A stretch of DNA of 64,000 nt, from contig NZ_JARVSC010000003.1 in the NCBI RefSeq assembly GCF_030209375.1, positions 310,001 to 374,000 of the forward strand, given 5' to 3'. The notes under the pieces are model-generated. The model searched no databases, was not told the DNA's origin, and worked only from the letters and a program-made list of their open reading frames with translations. Position numbers and translations under genes: made by a program. Below, piece after piece: positions 8,955-16,768 of the stretch. The DNA is from Plantibacter sp. ME-Dv--P-122b (GTDB taxonomy: Bacteria > Actinomycetota > Actinomycetes > Actinomycetales > Microbacteriaceae). Within the stretch, counting starts at the first letter, position 1, and each line of letters starts with the position of its first letter.

Positions 8955-9800
8955 GTGTACACGATCGTCATCCCCTGCCGTGACGGGGCAGCGACGCTGG
9001 ACGCCCAGCTGAATGCCCTCCTGGAGCAGGAAGCCTCAGTCGACTTCGAGGTGCTCGTCGTGGACAACGGCTCCACCGACGGAACCGCCGACCTCGTCCG
9101 TTCCGTCGCCAGCAATGACGACCGCGTGCATCTCATCGACGCCTCCGCGCGGACCGGCATCAACCACGCGCGAAACCGAGGAGTCGAAGCAGCACGGGGT
9201 GACCGGATCCTGCTGTGCGACGCCGACGACATCGTCCACGAGGGCTGGCTGGCAGCGCACCATGCCGCGTTCGAAGCCGGCGCCGAGTGCGTCGGTGGCG
9301 GGCTGGATCGCACGCTCCCCGACGGCACCGTCATCATGCGCCAGCGAGAACTCCTCTTCGTCGGCTGGGATCTCGCCAGCCCGTTCGGTGCGAACTGCGG
9401 GTTCACGAGGGAGGTGTACGAGCGGATCGGAGGGTTCGACGAGACGTTCCGCGACGGCGGTGACGACACGGACTTCTTCTGGCGAGCCGCGCTCGCCGGA
9501 GCCACGTCGGTGCTCGTGCCCGATGCCGTCGTGACCTACGCGCTCCGCGCCGATCTCCGACGGGTGATGCGGCAGCACATCAACTACGGCCGCGGCGTCA
9601 CCCATCTGTACGTCCGGCACCGTGCATCTGGAATGCCGCGATCATCGCCGATCCGCGCGGTCCTCTCGGTCACCGCCTGCCTGTTGATCATCGTCACGAG
9701 TGGTCGCCGGTCGCTCCGCCGGCGGTTCGCCGTCGAACGGCTGGCTGGCCGGATCGGACGGCTCCGGGAGAGCGTGCGCCGACGCACGTGCTATCTGTGA
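8955..9800 (+). CDS. GT2-family glycosyltransferase
   Basis: 281-residue GT-A enzyme. The N-terminus YTIVIPCRDGAATLDAQL is typical GT2, followed by VVDNGSTDGT (about 35-44) and the metal-binding LLCDADD motif (87-92). A conserved acceptor-side segment GGFDETFRDGGDDTDFFWRA lies mid-protein. One hydrophobic stretch (AVLSVTACLLIIVT) near residue 240 could touch the membrane. GTG 8955 is preceded by AGGAAAGG. The Wzx gene starts 7 bases after its stop, so these are likely co-transcribed. Confidence 0.87.
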   Translation: MYTIVIPCRDGAATLDAQLNALLEQEASVDFEVLVVDNGSTDGTADLVRSVASNDDRVHLIDASARTGINHARNRGVEAARGDRILLCDADDIVHEGWLAAHHAAFEAGAECVGGGLDRTLPDGTVIMRQRELLFVGWDLASPFGANCGFTREVYERIGGFDETFRDGGDDTDFFWRAALAGATSVLVPDAVVTYALRADLRRVMRQHINYGRGVTHLYVRHRASGMPRSSPIRAVLSVTACLLIIVTSGRRSLRRRFAVERLAGRIGRLRESVRRRTCYL

Positions 9801-9807
9801 GCGGCCG

Positions 9808-11088
9808 ATGATCCATCTCGCCTGGGCGGTCCTCGAGCGCATCCTCCCCCGGGTGGCCTCGGCGCTCATCATGCTCGTCCTGGCGGCCCGGCTCACGCCG
9901 TCCCTCGTCGGGATGTACGCCTGGATGGTCCTCGCCCTCACGCTCGTCCAGACCGTCGGCGACACGGCCGCCCGGCAGACCGCCGTCGTCCACGGAGGTA
10001 CCGAGGCCGGGGACCGGTTCGTCCTCCGGTTCCGGGTCCGGTCCGCGCTGATCGGAGGCGCCGCGCTCGCCGTGACCGTCGGAGTCCTGCTCCTGACCCA
10101 TCACGCGGAGGACCGATGGCAGGCGATCGCCCTCGCGCCGTTCGTCATCGTCCCGGCGGCCTCGGCCGTGGGCATCGACGCCCTGGTCCGCCTGCAGCGA
10201 GCCGGGAGATGGAAGGAGATCGCGTCGCATCAGGCATGGTCATCGCTGGCGTCCCTGCTCTGCAGCGTCCCGACCCTGCTGCTGACGGGATCGCTGCTCG
10301 CCAGTGCGCTGCAGGCGATGCTCGCGGAGGCGGGGTTCACCCTCCTCAACCGGCGACGTGCAGCGCGACTCCCCCGCACGTCAGCCGCTGACGCGCGTTC
10401 CCGCGAACCCACCGCGAACGTCCTCAGCGATTACCGGCACACGGCACTGTTCTCACTCCTCGGCTGGGGACAGGGACAGACCGACCGTCTCTCGATCGGT
10501 GCGCTCGCGGGCGGGGCACGCCTCGGTCAGTACGCGTTCGCCGTGTCGCTGTCGCGGAGCATCGGCGACGCGGCGGCGCTGGCTGCGATCAACGTCCTCC
10601 GGCCGGTCGTCGCCGAAGCGGCACGCGCCGGCCGGGGGTCCGAGATCGTCGCGATGACGGAGGCTTCGCTCCGACGATCGCTGACCCTGTCGGTCATGGC
10701 CGCCGTAGCGACGGGCATCGGGGCTGAGCTGGTCGTGGCCCCCTTCCTCGCGGACGACTGGGACCCCGCCCTCGCACTCGTCCCCGTCCTCGCCCTGTCG
10801 GTCGCTCCCTCGGTCGTCGCCTGGTCGGTCACGGCGGTCCTCCAGGCCGAGAGCCGGATGCGCTGGGCGAGTCCGATCAAAGCGGTCGGCGTGCTGCTGT
10901 CGCTCCCAGTCGGCGTCGTCGCCCTCCACGACCTGCAACTCGCGGCCTGGCTCGTGAACGCCCGGGAACTCGTCGTGATGGCGCTGCTCCTCCTCGCCGC
11001 GCGTCATCGGGCGCCCTGGCGGGGTGGCCTTCTCGCCGTCGGCGTCGTCGTGGTCGGCGCGGCCGTATGGCAGCTGACCCGAGGCTAG
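9808..11088 (+). CDS. Wzx-type polysaccharide flippase (MOP superfamily)
   Basis: 426-residue membrane protein with about 12 hydrophobic helices and no other domain, consistent with an oligosaccharide-lipid flippase that moves undecaprenyl-linked repeat units outward. The N-terminus MIHLAWAVLERILPRVASAL has the amphipathic Arg-containing start often seen in Wzx proteins. ATG 9808 lies 7 bases after the upstream glycosyltransferase stop. Its stop overlaps the stop of the convergent GT2 gene by 4 bases. A second flippase occurs at 22153-23457. Confidence 0.83.
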   Translation: MIHLAWAVLERILPRVASALIMLVLAARLTPSLVGMYAWMVLALTLVQTVGDTAARQTAVVHGGTEAGDRFVLRFRVRSALIGGAALAVTVGVLLLTHHAEDRWQAIALAPFVIVPAASAVGIDALVRLQRAGRWKEIASHQAWSSLASLLCSVPTLLLTGSLLASALQAMLAEAGFTLLNRRRAARLPRTSAADARSREPTANVLSDYRHTALFSLLGWGQGQTDRLSIGALAGGARLGQYAFAVSLSRSIGDAAALAAINVLRPVVAEAARAGRGSEIVAMTEASLRRSLTLSVMAAVATGIGAELVVAPFLADDWDPALALVPVLALSVAPSVVAWSVTAVLQAESRMRWASPIKAVGVLLSLPVGVVALHDLQLAAWLVNARELVVMALLLLAARHRAPWRGGLLAVGVVVVGAAVWQLTRG

Positions 11089-12077
11089 GCCGGCTGCAGC
11101 AGATCCCTCACGATGTCCAGAGTCCCCTGGCTCGCATACCGCTGATACTCCCCGCGGGGAGCACGCAGGAGGACGGGGAGGATCCGTCGCCATCTCGAGG
11201 GAGGGAGGTCGGCCCGGAACCGCTCGAAGACCGCTTTGGCGACGACGGCCGAGCGATCGGCGAGCGGCGCGGGCTCACGAGCTTCGGCGAGCCAGGAGGC
11301 GAGCCCGGCGACGCGGTCGGCGATGTCGCGGTTGCGCTGGCGCCCCGGCTGCATCAGTCTCGAGATCTTGTACGCCAGCGTCGGCTCGACGATCCCGATC
11401 TGGTTCGCACCGTGCTGCCGGTAGTCGACGAGCGGTTCGTCCAGCAGCTCGATCGGGCCGCGCGATGCGGCGACGATCGCCAACCACTCATCATGGACCC
11501 ACGGCGAGGGGAACGGCACGGCCGCGTCAACGACCGCACGTCGGAACATGGCGGTCGCGCCGGTGACGAGGTTGCGTCGCAAGAGCACGCCGAACGCGTC
11601 GCCCGCGCGGATACGGTCGCGCTCGGATGGCCCGATCGACAGCGAGGCGAACAGGGTGGTGCCGAGCGGAGCGCCGTCGGCCCCGACAAGGCGGGCGTCG
11701 GAGCACACCATCTGGACCTCCGGACGCGCGTCGAAGGCGGCCACGGCACGCTCGATGCGGTCGGGCCGCCACACGTCGTCCTGATCGGAGAGGACGATCA
11801 GGCTCCCCGTGGTCGCGCGGATCGCCGCCTCGAAGTTCTTCGTCACGCCGAGCGGAGTCGGATTCCGCAGGACGCGCACCGGGACGGACGACTCAGCGGC
11901 GAAGCGTTCGACGATGGCGGACGTCGCGTCGGTCGACCCGTCGTCGCTGACCACGATCTCGCCCGGGAGCACGGTCTGCGCGAGCATGCTGGCCAGCTGC
12001 TCCTCGAGGAACACGGCGCCGTTGTAGGTGCACAGGGCTACGGAGACGCGTCCGTCGACTGCTGCTGTTGCTGGCAT
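11085..12077 (-). CDS. GT2-family glycosyltransferase
   Basis: 330-residue GT-A enzyme with VSVALCTYNGAVFLEEQL (11-28), VSDDGSTDA (44-51) and the DxD-region LSDQDDVWRPDR (about 96-107), the pattern of rhamnosyl/dTDP-sugar GT2 enzymes. ATG 12077 is preferred because AAGGGCGGG lies just upstream; GTG 12092 in the same frame would add five residues. It runs leftward and overlaps the convergent flippase by 4 bases. Upstream is a perfect 26-base palindrome shared with the divergent GT4 gene. Confidence 0.87.
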   Translation of the reverse strand: MPATAAVDGRVSVALCTYNGAVFLEEQLASMLAQTVLPGEIVVSDDGSTDATSAIVERFAAESSVPVRVLRNPTPLGVTKNFEAAIRATTGSLIVLSDQDDVWRPDRIERAVAAFDARPEVQMVCSDARLVGADGAPLGTTLFASLSIGPSERDRIRAGDAFGVLLRRNLVTGATAMFRRAVVDAAVPFPSPWVHDEWLAIVAASRGPIELLDEPLVDYRQHGANQIGIVEPTLAYKISRLMQPGRQRNRDIADRVAGLASWLAEAREPAPLADRSAVVAKAVFERFRADLPPSRWRRILPVLLRAPRGEYQRYASQGTLDIVRDLLQPA

Positions 12078-12100
12078 GGACCCGCCCTTCACCGCTCATC

Positions 12101-12126
12101 GGACCGCGGACCGCGGTCCGCGGTCC
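12101..12126. promoter_or_regulatory. Perfect 26-base palindrome between divergent glycosyltransferase genes
   Basis: GGACCGCGGACCG at 12101-12113 is followed immediately by its exact reverse complement. Each half is itself a near-direct repeat of GGACCGC. It lies 24 bases before the -10 of the rightward gene and 23 bases upstream of the leftward start, so it could be a dimeric repressor site or a cruciform/attenuator hairpin. Confidence 0.5.
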
Positions 12127-12150
12127 AGCCTATCCCGGCCGCCCCACTGG

Positions 12151-12156
12151 TATGCT
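12151..12156 (+). promoter_or_regulatory. -10 element TATGCT of a probable leaderless transcript
   Basis: TATGCT is followed by 8 bases and then ATG 12165, with no Shine-Dalgarno. The spacing would put the transcription start at or next to the start codon. No -35 box is evident. Confidence 0.5.
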
Positions 12157-12164
12157 TGTGTCTT

Positions 12165-13253
12165 ATGCCCCGCGTAGCCGTCGACCTCCTCTCGTACACC
12201 GGCACGAAAGGGGGTATGGAGACCTATGCCCGCGAGCTGTACCGCGAGATCGGCCGCCAGGGCAGTGAGTTCGAGTTCGTCGGACTCGCCAGCAAAGAAG
12301 GGTACCAGCTCGACCGTTCCTGGTTCCCCGGAGACATGATCGACACCGGTATCAGCGGAGAGAACCGCTTCCGGTGGGCGGTCGGCGAGCTCTGGTCGAT
12401 CGGTCGCATCGCGAAGCGTCACCGTGCGGATCTGTTGCATTGCCCGGCTCTGCTCGGTCCTGCCCGGAGCAGCATGCCCACCGTGATCTCGATGCACGAC
12501 ATGCTCTACTGGAGCCAGCCCCAGATGATGAGCACCCCGGTGTTCACAGAACCCGTGAAGTTCATGGAGCGCCTCGGCGCACGGAACGCCAGCCGGATGA
12601 TCACCATCAGCGAGGTGTCCCGGCGCGAGATCATCACCTACCTCGGCTTCCCGGAAGACCGCATCGACCTCATCCCCCTCGCCGGCACCGCCCTGCCGAT
12701 GGGCGAACGACGACCGGACAAGGAGCGCCCGTTCATCCTGGCGACGGGCAACCGGCGCCCGCACAAGAACTGGGCTGGTCTCATCAGGGCGTTGCCGCTC
12801 GTCGACGAGGCGATCCGCCCTCGAGTGGTCATCACCGGCAGCCACGGTGAGGACCCGTTGCGCGCTGTCGTCGATGAGGTCGGCATGCACGACTGGGTCG
12901 AGCTGCGATCCTGGTTGACCAGCGAAGAGCTCGGTCACCTGTACGAGACCGCGACCGCGCTCGCCATGCCGTCGTTCCACGACGGATTCAGCCTGCCCGC
13001 GCTCGAGGCCATGATGGCCGGGCTCCCCGTACTCATCTCCGACATCCCCGTGTACCGGGAGGTCGCCGGCGATGCGGCCGAGTACTTCGATCCCCACTCG
13101 CTCGAGTCGATCGCCAAGGCCATGACAACGGCGGTCAGTGACCCCGCTCGGATGGCCGAACTCGCCGATCAGGGCGGGGAACGCGCCAAGCAGTTCTCCT
13201 GGGAACGCGTGGCGACGCGCACACTCGAGACCTTCCGGACCACACTCGCCTGA
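12165..13253 (+). CDS. GT4-family glycosyltransferase (mannosyltransferase-like)
   Basis: 362-residue GT-B enzyme. The N-terminus MPRVAVDLLSYTGTKGGMET has the glycine loop, and VISMHDMLYW with ITISEVSRREII are acceptor-domain landmarks. The C-terminal domain contains ILATGNRRPHKNWAGLI (near 188) and SFHDGFSLPALEAMMAGLPV (E-x7-E variant with D/E, near 275), most like the mannosyltransferase branch of GT4. Start at ATG 12165 fits a leaderless promoter (TATGCT, 8 bases upstream). The gene ends 8 bases before a terminator hairpin that separates it from the convergent GH65 gene. Confidence 0.88.
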   Translation: MPRVAVDLLSYTGTKGGMETYARELYREIGRQGSEFEFVGLASKEGYQLDRSWFPGDMIDTGISGENRFRWAVGELWSIGRIAKRHRADLLHCPALLGPARSSMPTVISMHDMLYWSQPQMMSTPVFTEPVKFMERLGARNASRMITISEVSRREIITYLGFPEDRIDLIPLAGTALPMGERRPDKERPFILATGNRRPHKNWAGLIRALPLVDEAIRPRVVITGSHGEDPLRAVVDEVGMHDWVELRSWLTSEELGHLYETATALAMPSFHDGFSLPALEAMMAGLPVLISDIPVYREVAGDAAEYFDPHSLESIAKAMTTAVSDPARMAELADQGGERAKQFSWERVATRTLETFRTTLA

Positions 13254-13260
13254 ACCGGCC

Positions 13261-13294
13261 GCGGCTGGACGACGGGCCAGCGCCGTCCAGCCGC
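13261..13294. terminator. Bidirectional hairpin terminator
   Basis: GCGGCTGGACG (13261-13271) pairs perfectly with CGTCCAGCCGC (13284-13294) across a 12-base loop. It sits between the stops of two convergent genes (13253 and 13301). There is no long T-run, as is common in high-GC actinobacteria. Confidence 0.65.
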
Positions 13295-13300
13295 GTCGCC

Positions 13301-15820
13301 TCACTCCGACTGCGGCTGGATGACCGGGATCGACTCGGTGTCCGCCGGCCCGAGCGCGATCGTCGGCATCGACACGGTGATGAGCGAGCCGTCGGCACGG
13401 CGACTCCCCTCGATGTCGCTCGCGCTCGGCTCGCCGACGAGGTGCGGACCCTGGTTGTCGAGCGGAACAGTGACCGTCGTCCCGGCCTCGACCAGGACGT
13501 TGCCGCCACCGACGACGAACGAGGCGGACTCACCCTCCTCGACGGTGAACCGCATCTCGGTGCGCCGGACGGAGATGCGCACCCGCGTGCCCTTGACCGT
13601 GAGCCGGAAGGTGATGCCCTGCCAGTCGACCGGCAGGCGCGGCGAGAAGGAGATCACCCCGCCGTGGTCGCGCATCCCGGCGAAGCCGAGCACGAGCGCG
13701 CTCCACACGCCACCGGTGGAGGCGACGTGCACACCGTCCGGGGTGTTGCGGTGCAGGTTCGCGAGGTCGACGAACAGCGCCGACCAGAAGTACTTGAGCG
13801 CGAGCCGCTGGTACCCGACCTCGGCGGCGATGATCGACTGCACGACCGCCGACAGGGTCGAGTCGCCGGTCGTCAGCGGGTCGTAGTAGTCGAAGTCGGC
13901 GAGCTTCTCCTCGTCGGTGAAGTGGTCGCCCTGCAGGAGCAGCGCCAGCACGACGTCCGCCTGCTTGAGCACTTGGAAGCGGTAGATGACCAGCGGGTGG
14001 AAGTGCAGGAGCAAGGGAAGGTGCTCGGGAGGCGTGTGATCGAGGTCCCACAGCTCCTTCTCGAGGAACTGGGCGTCCTGCGGGTGGATGCCGAGCCGCT
14101 TGTCGAAGGGGATGTGCATGTGCTCGGCGGCGCGCTGCCACTCTCGGACCTCGGCGTCGTCGAGCGACAGCCGCGTGACCAGGCGTTCGAAGGAGGCCGG
14201 ATCGTCCTCACGGAGGCGCTCCACGGCCTCGACGGCCGACAGCAGGTTGGCCCGCGCCATGACGTTCGTGTAGAGGTTGTCGTTCACGACGGTCGTGTAC
14301 TCGTCCGGCCCCGTGACCCCGTAGATGTGGAACGAGTCCTTGCCGTTCGCTCGCCAGAAGCCCAGGTCGGCCCACATGCGCGCCGTCTCGACGAAGATGT
14401 CGACGGCTCCGCGGGCGAGGAAGTCCTCGTCTCCCGTCGCCGCGACGTACTGCCGCAGCGCATAGGAGATGTCGGCGTCGATGTGGTACTGCGCCGTTCC
14501 GGCCGCGTAGTAGGCGGACGACTCGAGCCCGTTGATCGTGCGCCACGGGAACAGGGCGCCGTGCTGGTTGAGCTCGGTCGCGCGGGAGCGGGCGGCGTCG
14601 AGCATGTTCTGGCGGAACCGGAGGGCGTTCCGCGCGACGAGCGGTGCCGTGTAGCTGAGGAACGGCAGGACGTAGACCTCGGTGTCCCAGAAGTAGTGGC
14701 CGCCGTACCCGGAGCCGGACACGCCCTTCGCCGCGACACCGCCACCATCCGTGCGCGCGGACGCCTGCGCCAGCTGGAAGAGGTTCCAGCGCGTCGCCTG
14801 CTGGATGGCCGGCTGTCCGTGGACCTCGACGTCGGAGCGCGCCCAGAAGTCCTCGAGCCACAGCTCCTGGTTGCGGATCGCCGATTCGATGCCGTTCTCA
14901 GCGGAACGGTCGAGCGTGCGGGCGCAGCGGTCGGCGAGCTCCTTCGGTGGGACGGCGTTCGACGTGTGGTAGCTGATGATCTTCGTGAGCTTCGTGGGCA
15001 CGCCCGCGCGGCCTCGGATCGTGTACACGTGCTTCGCGAGGTCAGCCTCGATGTGCGTCGAGACCTCGTACTCGTTCTCGGTCTCGATCGTGTGGTCGGC
15101 GCCGGCGACGATCGTCATGCCGGAGTTCGTCGTCTGGTACCCGAGCATCGCGCGCGGACCGTCGATGAGCTTGTACCGCGGCTGCAGCACCCGCTCGGTG
15201 AGGGACTCAGCCTTGCGCGGGTCGCCCATCCCCGGCTCGGGCGCGTTCGTCAGGTAGTCGTCTTGGCGGTCCTGGCGGTTGATGATCTGGCTGGAGAGCA
15301 CGAGCGAGGCATCCGCGTCGAGCAGCGTGACCTCGTAGTCGAGGACCGCGAGGTGGCGGTCGGTGAAGGACACCATGCGACGGGAGCGGATGTGGACGCG
15401 CTTCCCGGAGGGCGTCCGCCATTCGAGTTCGCGACTGAGGACACCGGTCTTGAAGTCGAGGCGACGCTCGAAGCCCAGGAGGTCGGCGTCGTTGAGGATC
15501 AAGGGCTCGTCGTCGACGTAGAGGCGGACGACCTTCGTGTCGGGCGCGTTGACGATCGTCTGACCGACGCGGGCGAAGCCGAACGCCTCCTCGGCGTGAC
15601 GGATCGGCCAGGTCTCATGGAACCCGTTGATGAACGTCCCGTGGACGTGGCCGTCGCGGCCCTCTTCGACATTGCCGCGGAAACCGAGGTAGCCGTTGCC
15701 GAGTGCGAACAGGGTCTCGGTCGTGCCCTCGTCGTCCGCGTCGACATGGGTCTCGACGAGCGCCCAGTCGTCGAGCGGGAACCGGTGACGGTCGAGCGGG
15801 TCGCTGGTGATGTGGTTCAT
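13301..15820 (-). CDS. GH65 glycoside phosphorylase (maltose/trehalose/kojibiose type)
   Basis: 839-residue GH65 enzyme that phosphorolyses an alpha-glucobiose to beta-glucose 1-phosphate plus glucose. The N-terminal beta-sandwich has LFALGNGYLGFRGN. The (alpha/alpha)6 catalytic domain contains GHYFWDTEVYVLPFLSYTAP and the signature VTGPDEYTTVVNDN with the catalytic acid Glu507. The phosphate-site region and C-terminal beta-sheet are present and full length. It overlaps the beta-phosphoglucomutase gene by 4 bases (ATGA), the classic pairing for an inverting phosphorylase producing beta-Glc-1-P. Substrate among maltose, trehalose and kojibiose cannot be told. Confidence 0.92.
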   Translation of the reverse strand: MNHITSDPLDRHRFPLDDWALVETHVDADDEGTTETLFALGNGYLGFRGNVEEGRDGHVHGTFINGFHETWPIRHAEEAFGFARVGQTIVNAPDTKVVRLYVDDEPLILNDADLLGFERRLDFKTGVLSRELEWRTPSGKRVHIRSRRMVSFTDRHLAVLDYEVTLLDADASLVLSSQIINRQDRQDDYLTNAPEPGMGDPRKAESLTERVLQPRYKLIDGPRAMLGYQTTNSGMTIVAGADHTIETENEYEVSTHIEADLAKHVYTIRGRAGVPTKLTKIISYHTSNAVPPKELADRCARTLDRSAENGIESAIRNQELWLEDFWARSDVEVHGQPAIQQATRWNLFQLAQASARTDGGGVAAKGVSGSGYGGHYFWDTEVYVLPFLSYTAPLVARNALRFRQNMLDAARSRATELNQHGALFPWRTINGLESSAYYAAGTAQYHIDADISYALRQYVAATGDEDFLARGAVDIFVETARMWADLGFWRANGKDSFHIYGVTGPDEYTTVVNDNLYTNVMARANLLSAVEAVERLREDDPASFERLVTRLSLDDAEVREWQRAAEHMHIPFDKRLGIHPQDAQFLEKELWDLDHTPPEHLPLLLHFHPLVIYRFQVLKQADVVLALLLQGDHFTDEEKLADFDYYDPLTTGDSTLSAVVQSIIAAEVGYQRLALKYFWSALFVDLANLHRNTPDGVHVASTGGVWSALVLGFAGMRDHGGVISFSPRLPVDWQGITFRLTVKGTRVRISVRRTEMRFTVEEGESASFVVGGGNVLVEAGTTVTVPLDNQGPHLVGEPSASDIEGSRRADGSLITVSMPTIALGPADTESIPVIQPQSE

Positions 15821-16680
15821 GCCTGGTCCTCGGAGGAGTCGTGGGGTGCCGTGGGGGTCTGTGGGTCGGCCGGCGCGTCCGGCCCGGCTGTTCGCGAAGC
15901 CGACCGCAGTGGGTCGACGAGGTCGGCGAGGTCATCGACCACCACGTCGGCTCCCGCATCGATGAGCGCCTGGTGTCCGATACCACGGTCGACGCCGAGC
16001 ACGAGACCGAAGTCGCCGCGGCGCCCGGCCTCGACCCCGGAGTGCGCGTCCTCGACGACGACGCATTCGGACGGAGCGTAGCCGAGCAAGCGACCGGCCT
16101 CGACGTAGGTGTCCGGCGCGGGCTTGCCGGCGATGCCTTCGCGCGCGGCGACGACGCCGTCCATCACGACGGTGAACCGTTTCCGGAGTCCTGCCGCGCG
16201 GAGGACGACCTCGGCGTTCTTGGAACTCGACACCACGGCGACCTCGAGGCCTGCCTGCTCGACCGTGTCGAGGAAGGTCAACGATCCCGGGTACGCGGCG
16301 ATGCCGTCCGCTTCCAGGACGGCCGTGAACACCGAGTTCTTCCGGTTGCCGAGACCGCACACCGTCTCCAGCTCAGGCGCGTCGGTCGGCGAACCCTCGG
16401 GGAGCGTGATGCCGCGTGACGCGAGCATCGCGCGCACCCCGTCGTACCGCGGCTTGCCGTCGATGTACTGGAAGTAGTCGGCGTCGGTGTACGGCTCGGT
16501 GATCCCGTGCGCGAGGAGCTCGTCCGTGAAGAGCTTCGCCCAGGCGTGCATGTGGATCTCGGCGGTCGGGGTGATGACGCCGTCGAGGTCGAACAGCACC
16601 GCCCGGCAGCCGAGGAGCCGCGAGGCCGCCTCGCCGAGGGTCAGGACGTCGTTCGATGGCGCGTTGATCGGCTGGGTCAC
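15817..16680 (-). CDS. Beta-phosphoglucomutase (HAD superfamily)
   Basis: 287-residue HAD phosphatase-fold mutase converting beta-glucose 1-phosphate to glucose 6-phosphate. Motif I is LFDLDGVIT, with nucleophile Asp31 and acid/base Asp33. The helical cap carries the KPRYDGVRAMLASRG segment typical of beta-PGM. Motif II is AVVSSSKNAEV, motif III is GKPAPDTY, and motif IV is VVVEDAHSGVEAGRRG. Start GTG 16680 has GAGGA about 10 bases upstream. Coupled to the GH65 gene downstream, it completes phosphorolytic disaccharide use. An 88-base gap separates it from the upstream dideoxysugar genes on the same strand. Confidence 0.9.
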   Translation of the reverse strand: MTQPINAPSNDVLTLGEAASRLLGCRAVLFDLDGVITPTAEIHMHAWAKLFTDELLAHGITEPYTDADYFQYIDGKPRYDGVRAMLASRGITLPEGSPTDAPELETVCGLGNRKNSVFTAVLEADGIAAYPGSLTFLDTVEQAGLEVAVVSSSKNAEVVLRAAGLRKRFTVVMDGVVAAREGIAGKPAPDTYVEAGRLLGYAPSECVVVEDAHSGVEAGRRGDFGLVLGVDRGIGHQALIDAGADVVVDDLADLVDPLRSASRTAGPDAPADPQTPTAPHDSSEDQA

Positions 16681-16768
16681 GGTGCACGGTCCTCGTCGGT
16701 TTGGGGGAAGAGGTGGACAGTGGAACGGAAGCTGCTGCGGACCGGTGGGGCGGCCGCGCAGACCCAGC

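Noticed and set aside
13442-16081. An 879-codon rightward open frame opposite GH65 and beta-PGM
   Set aside because: Shadow of the two recognisable enzymes on the other strand; no motif.
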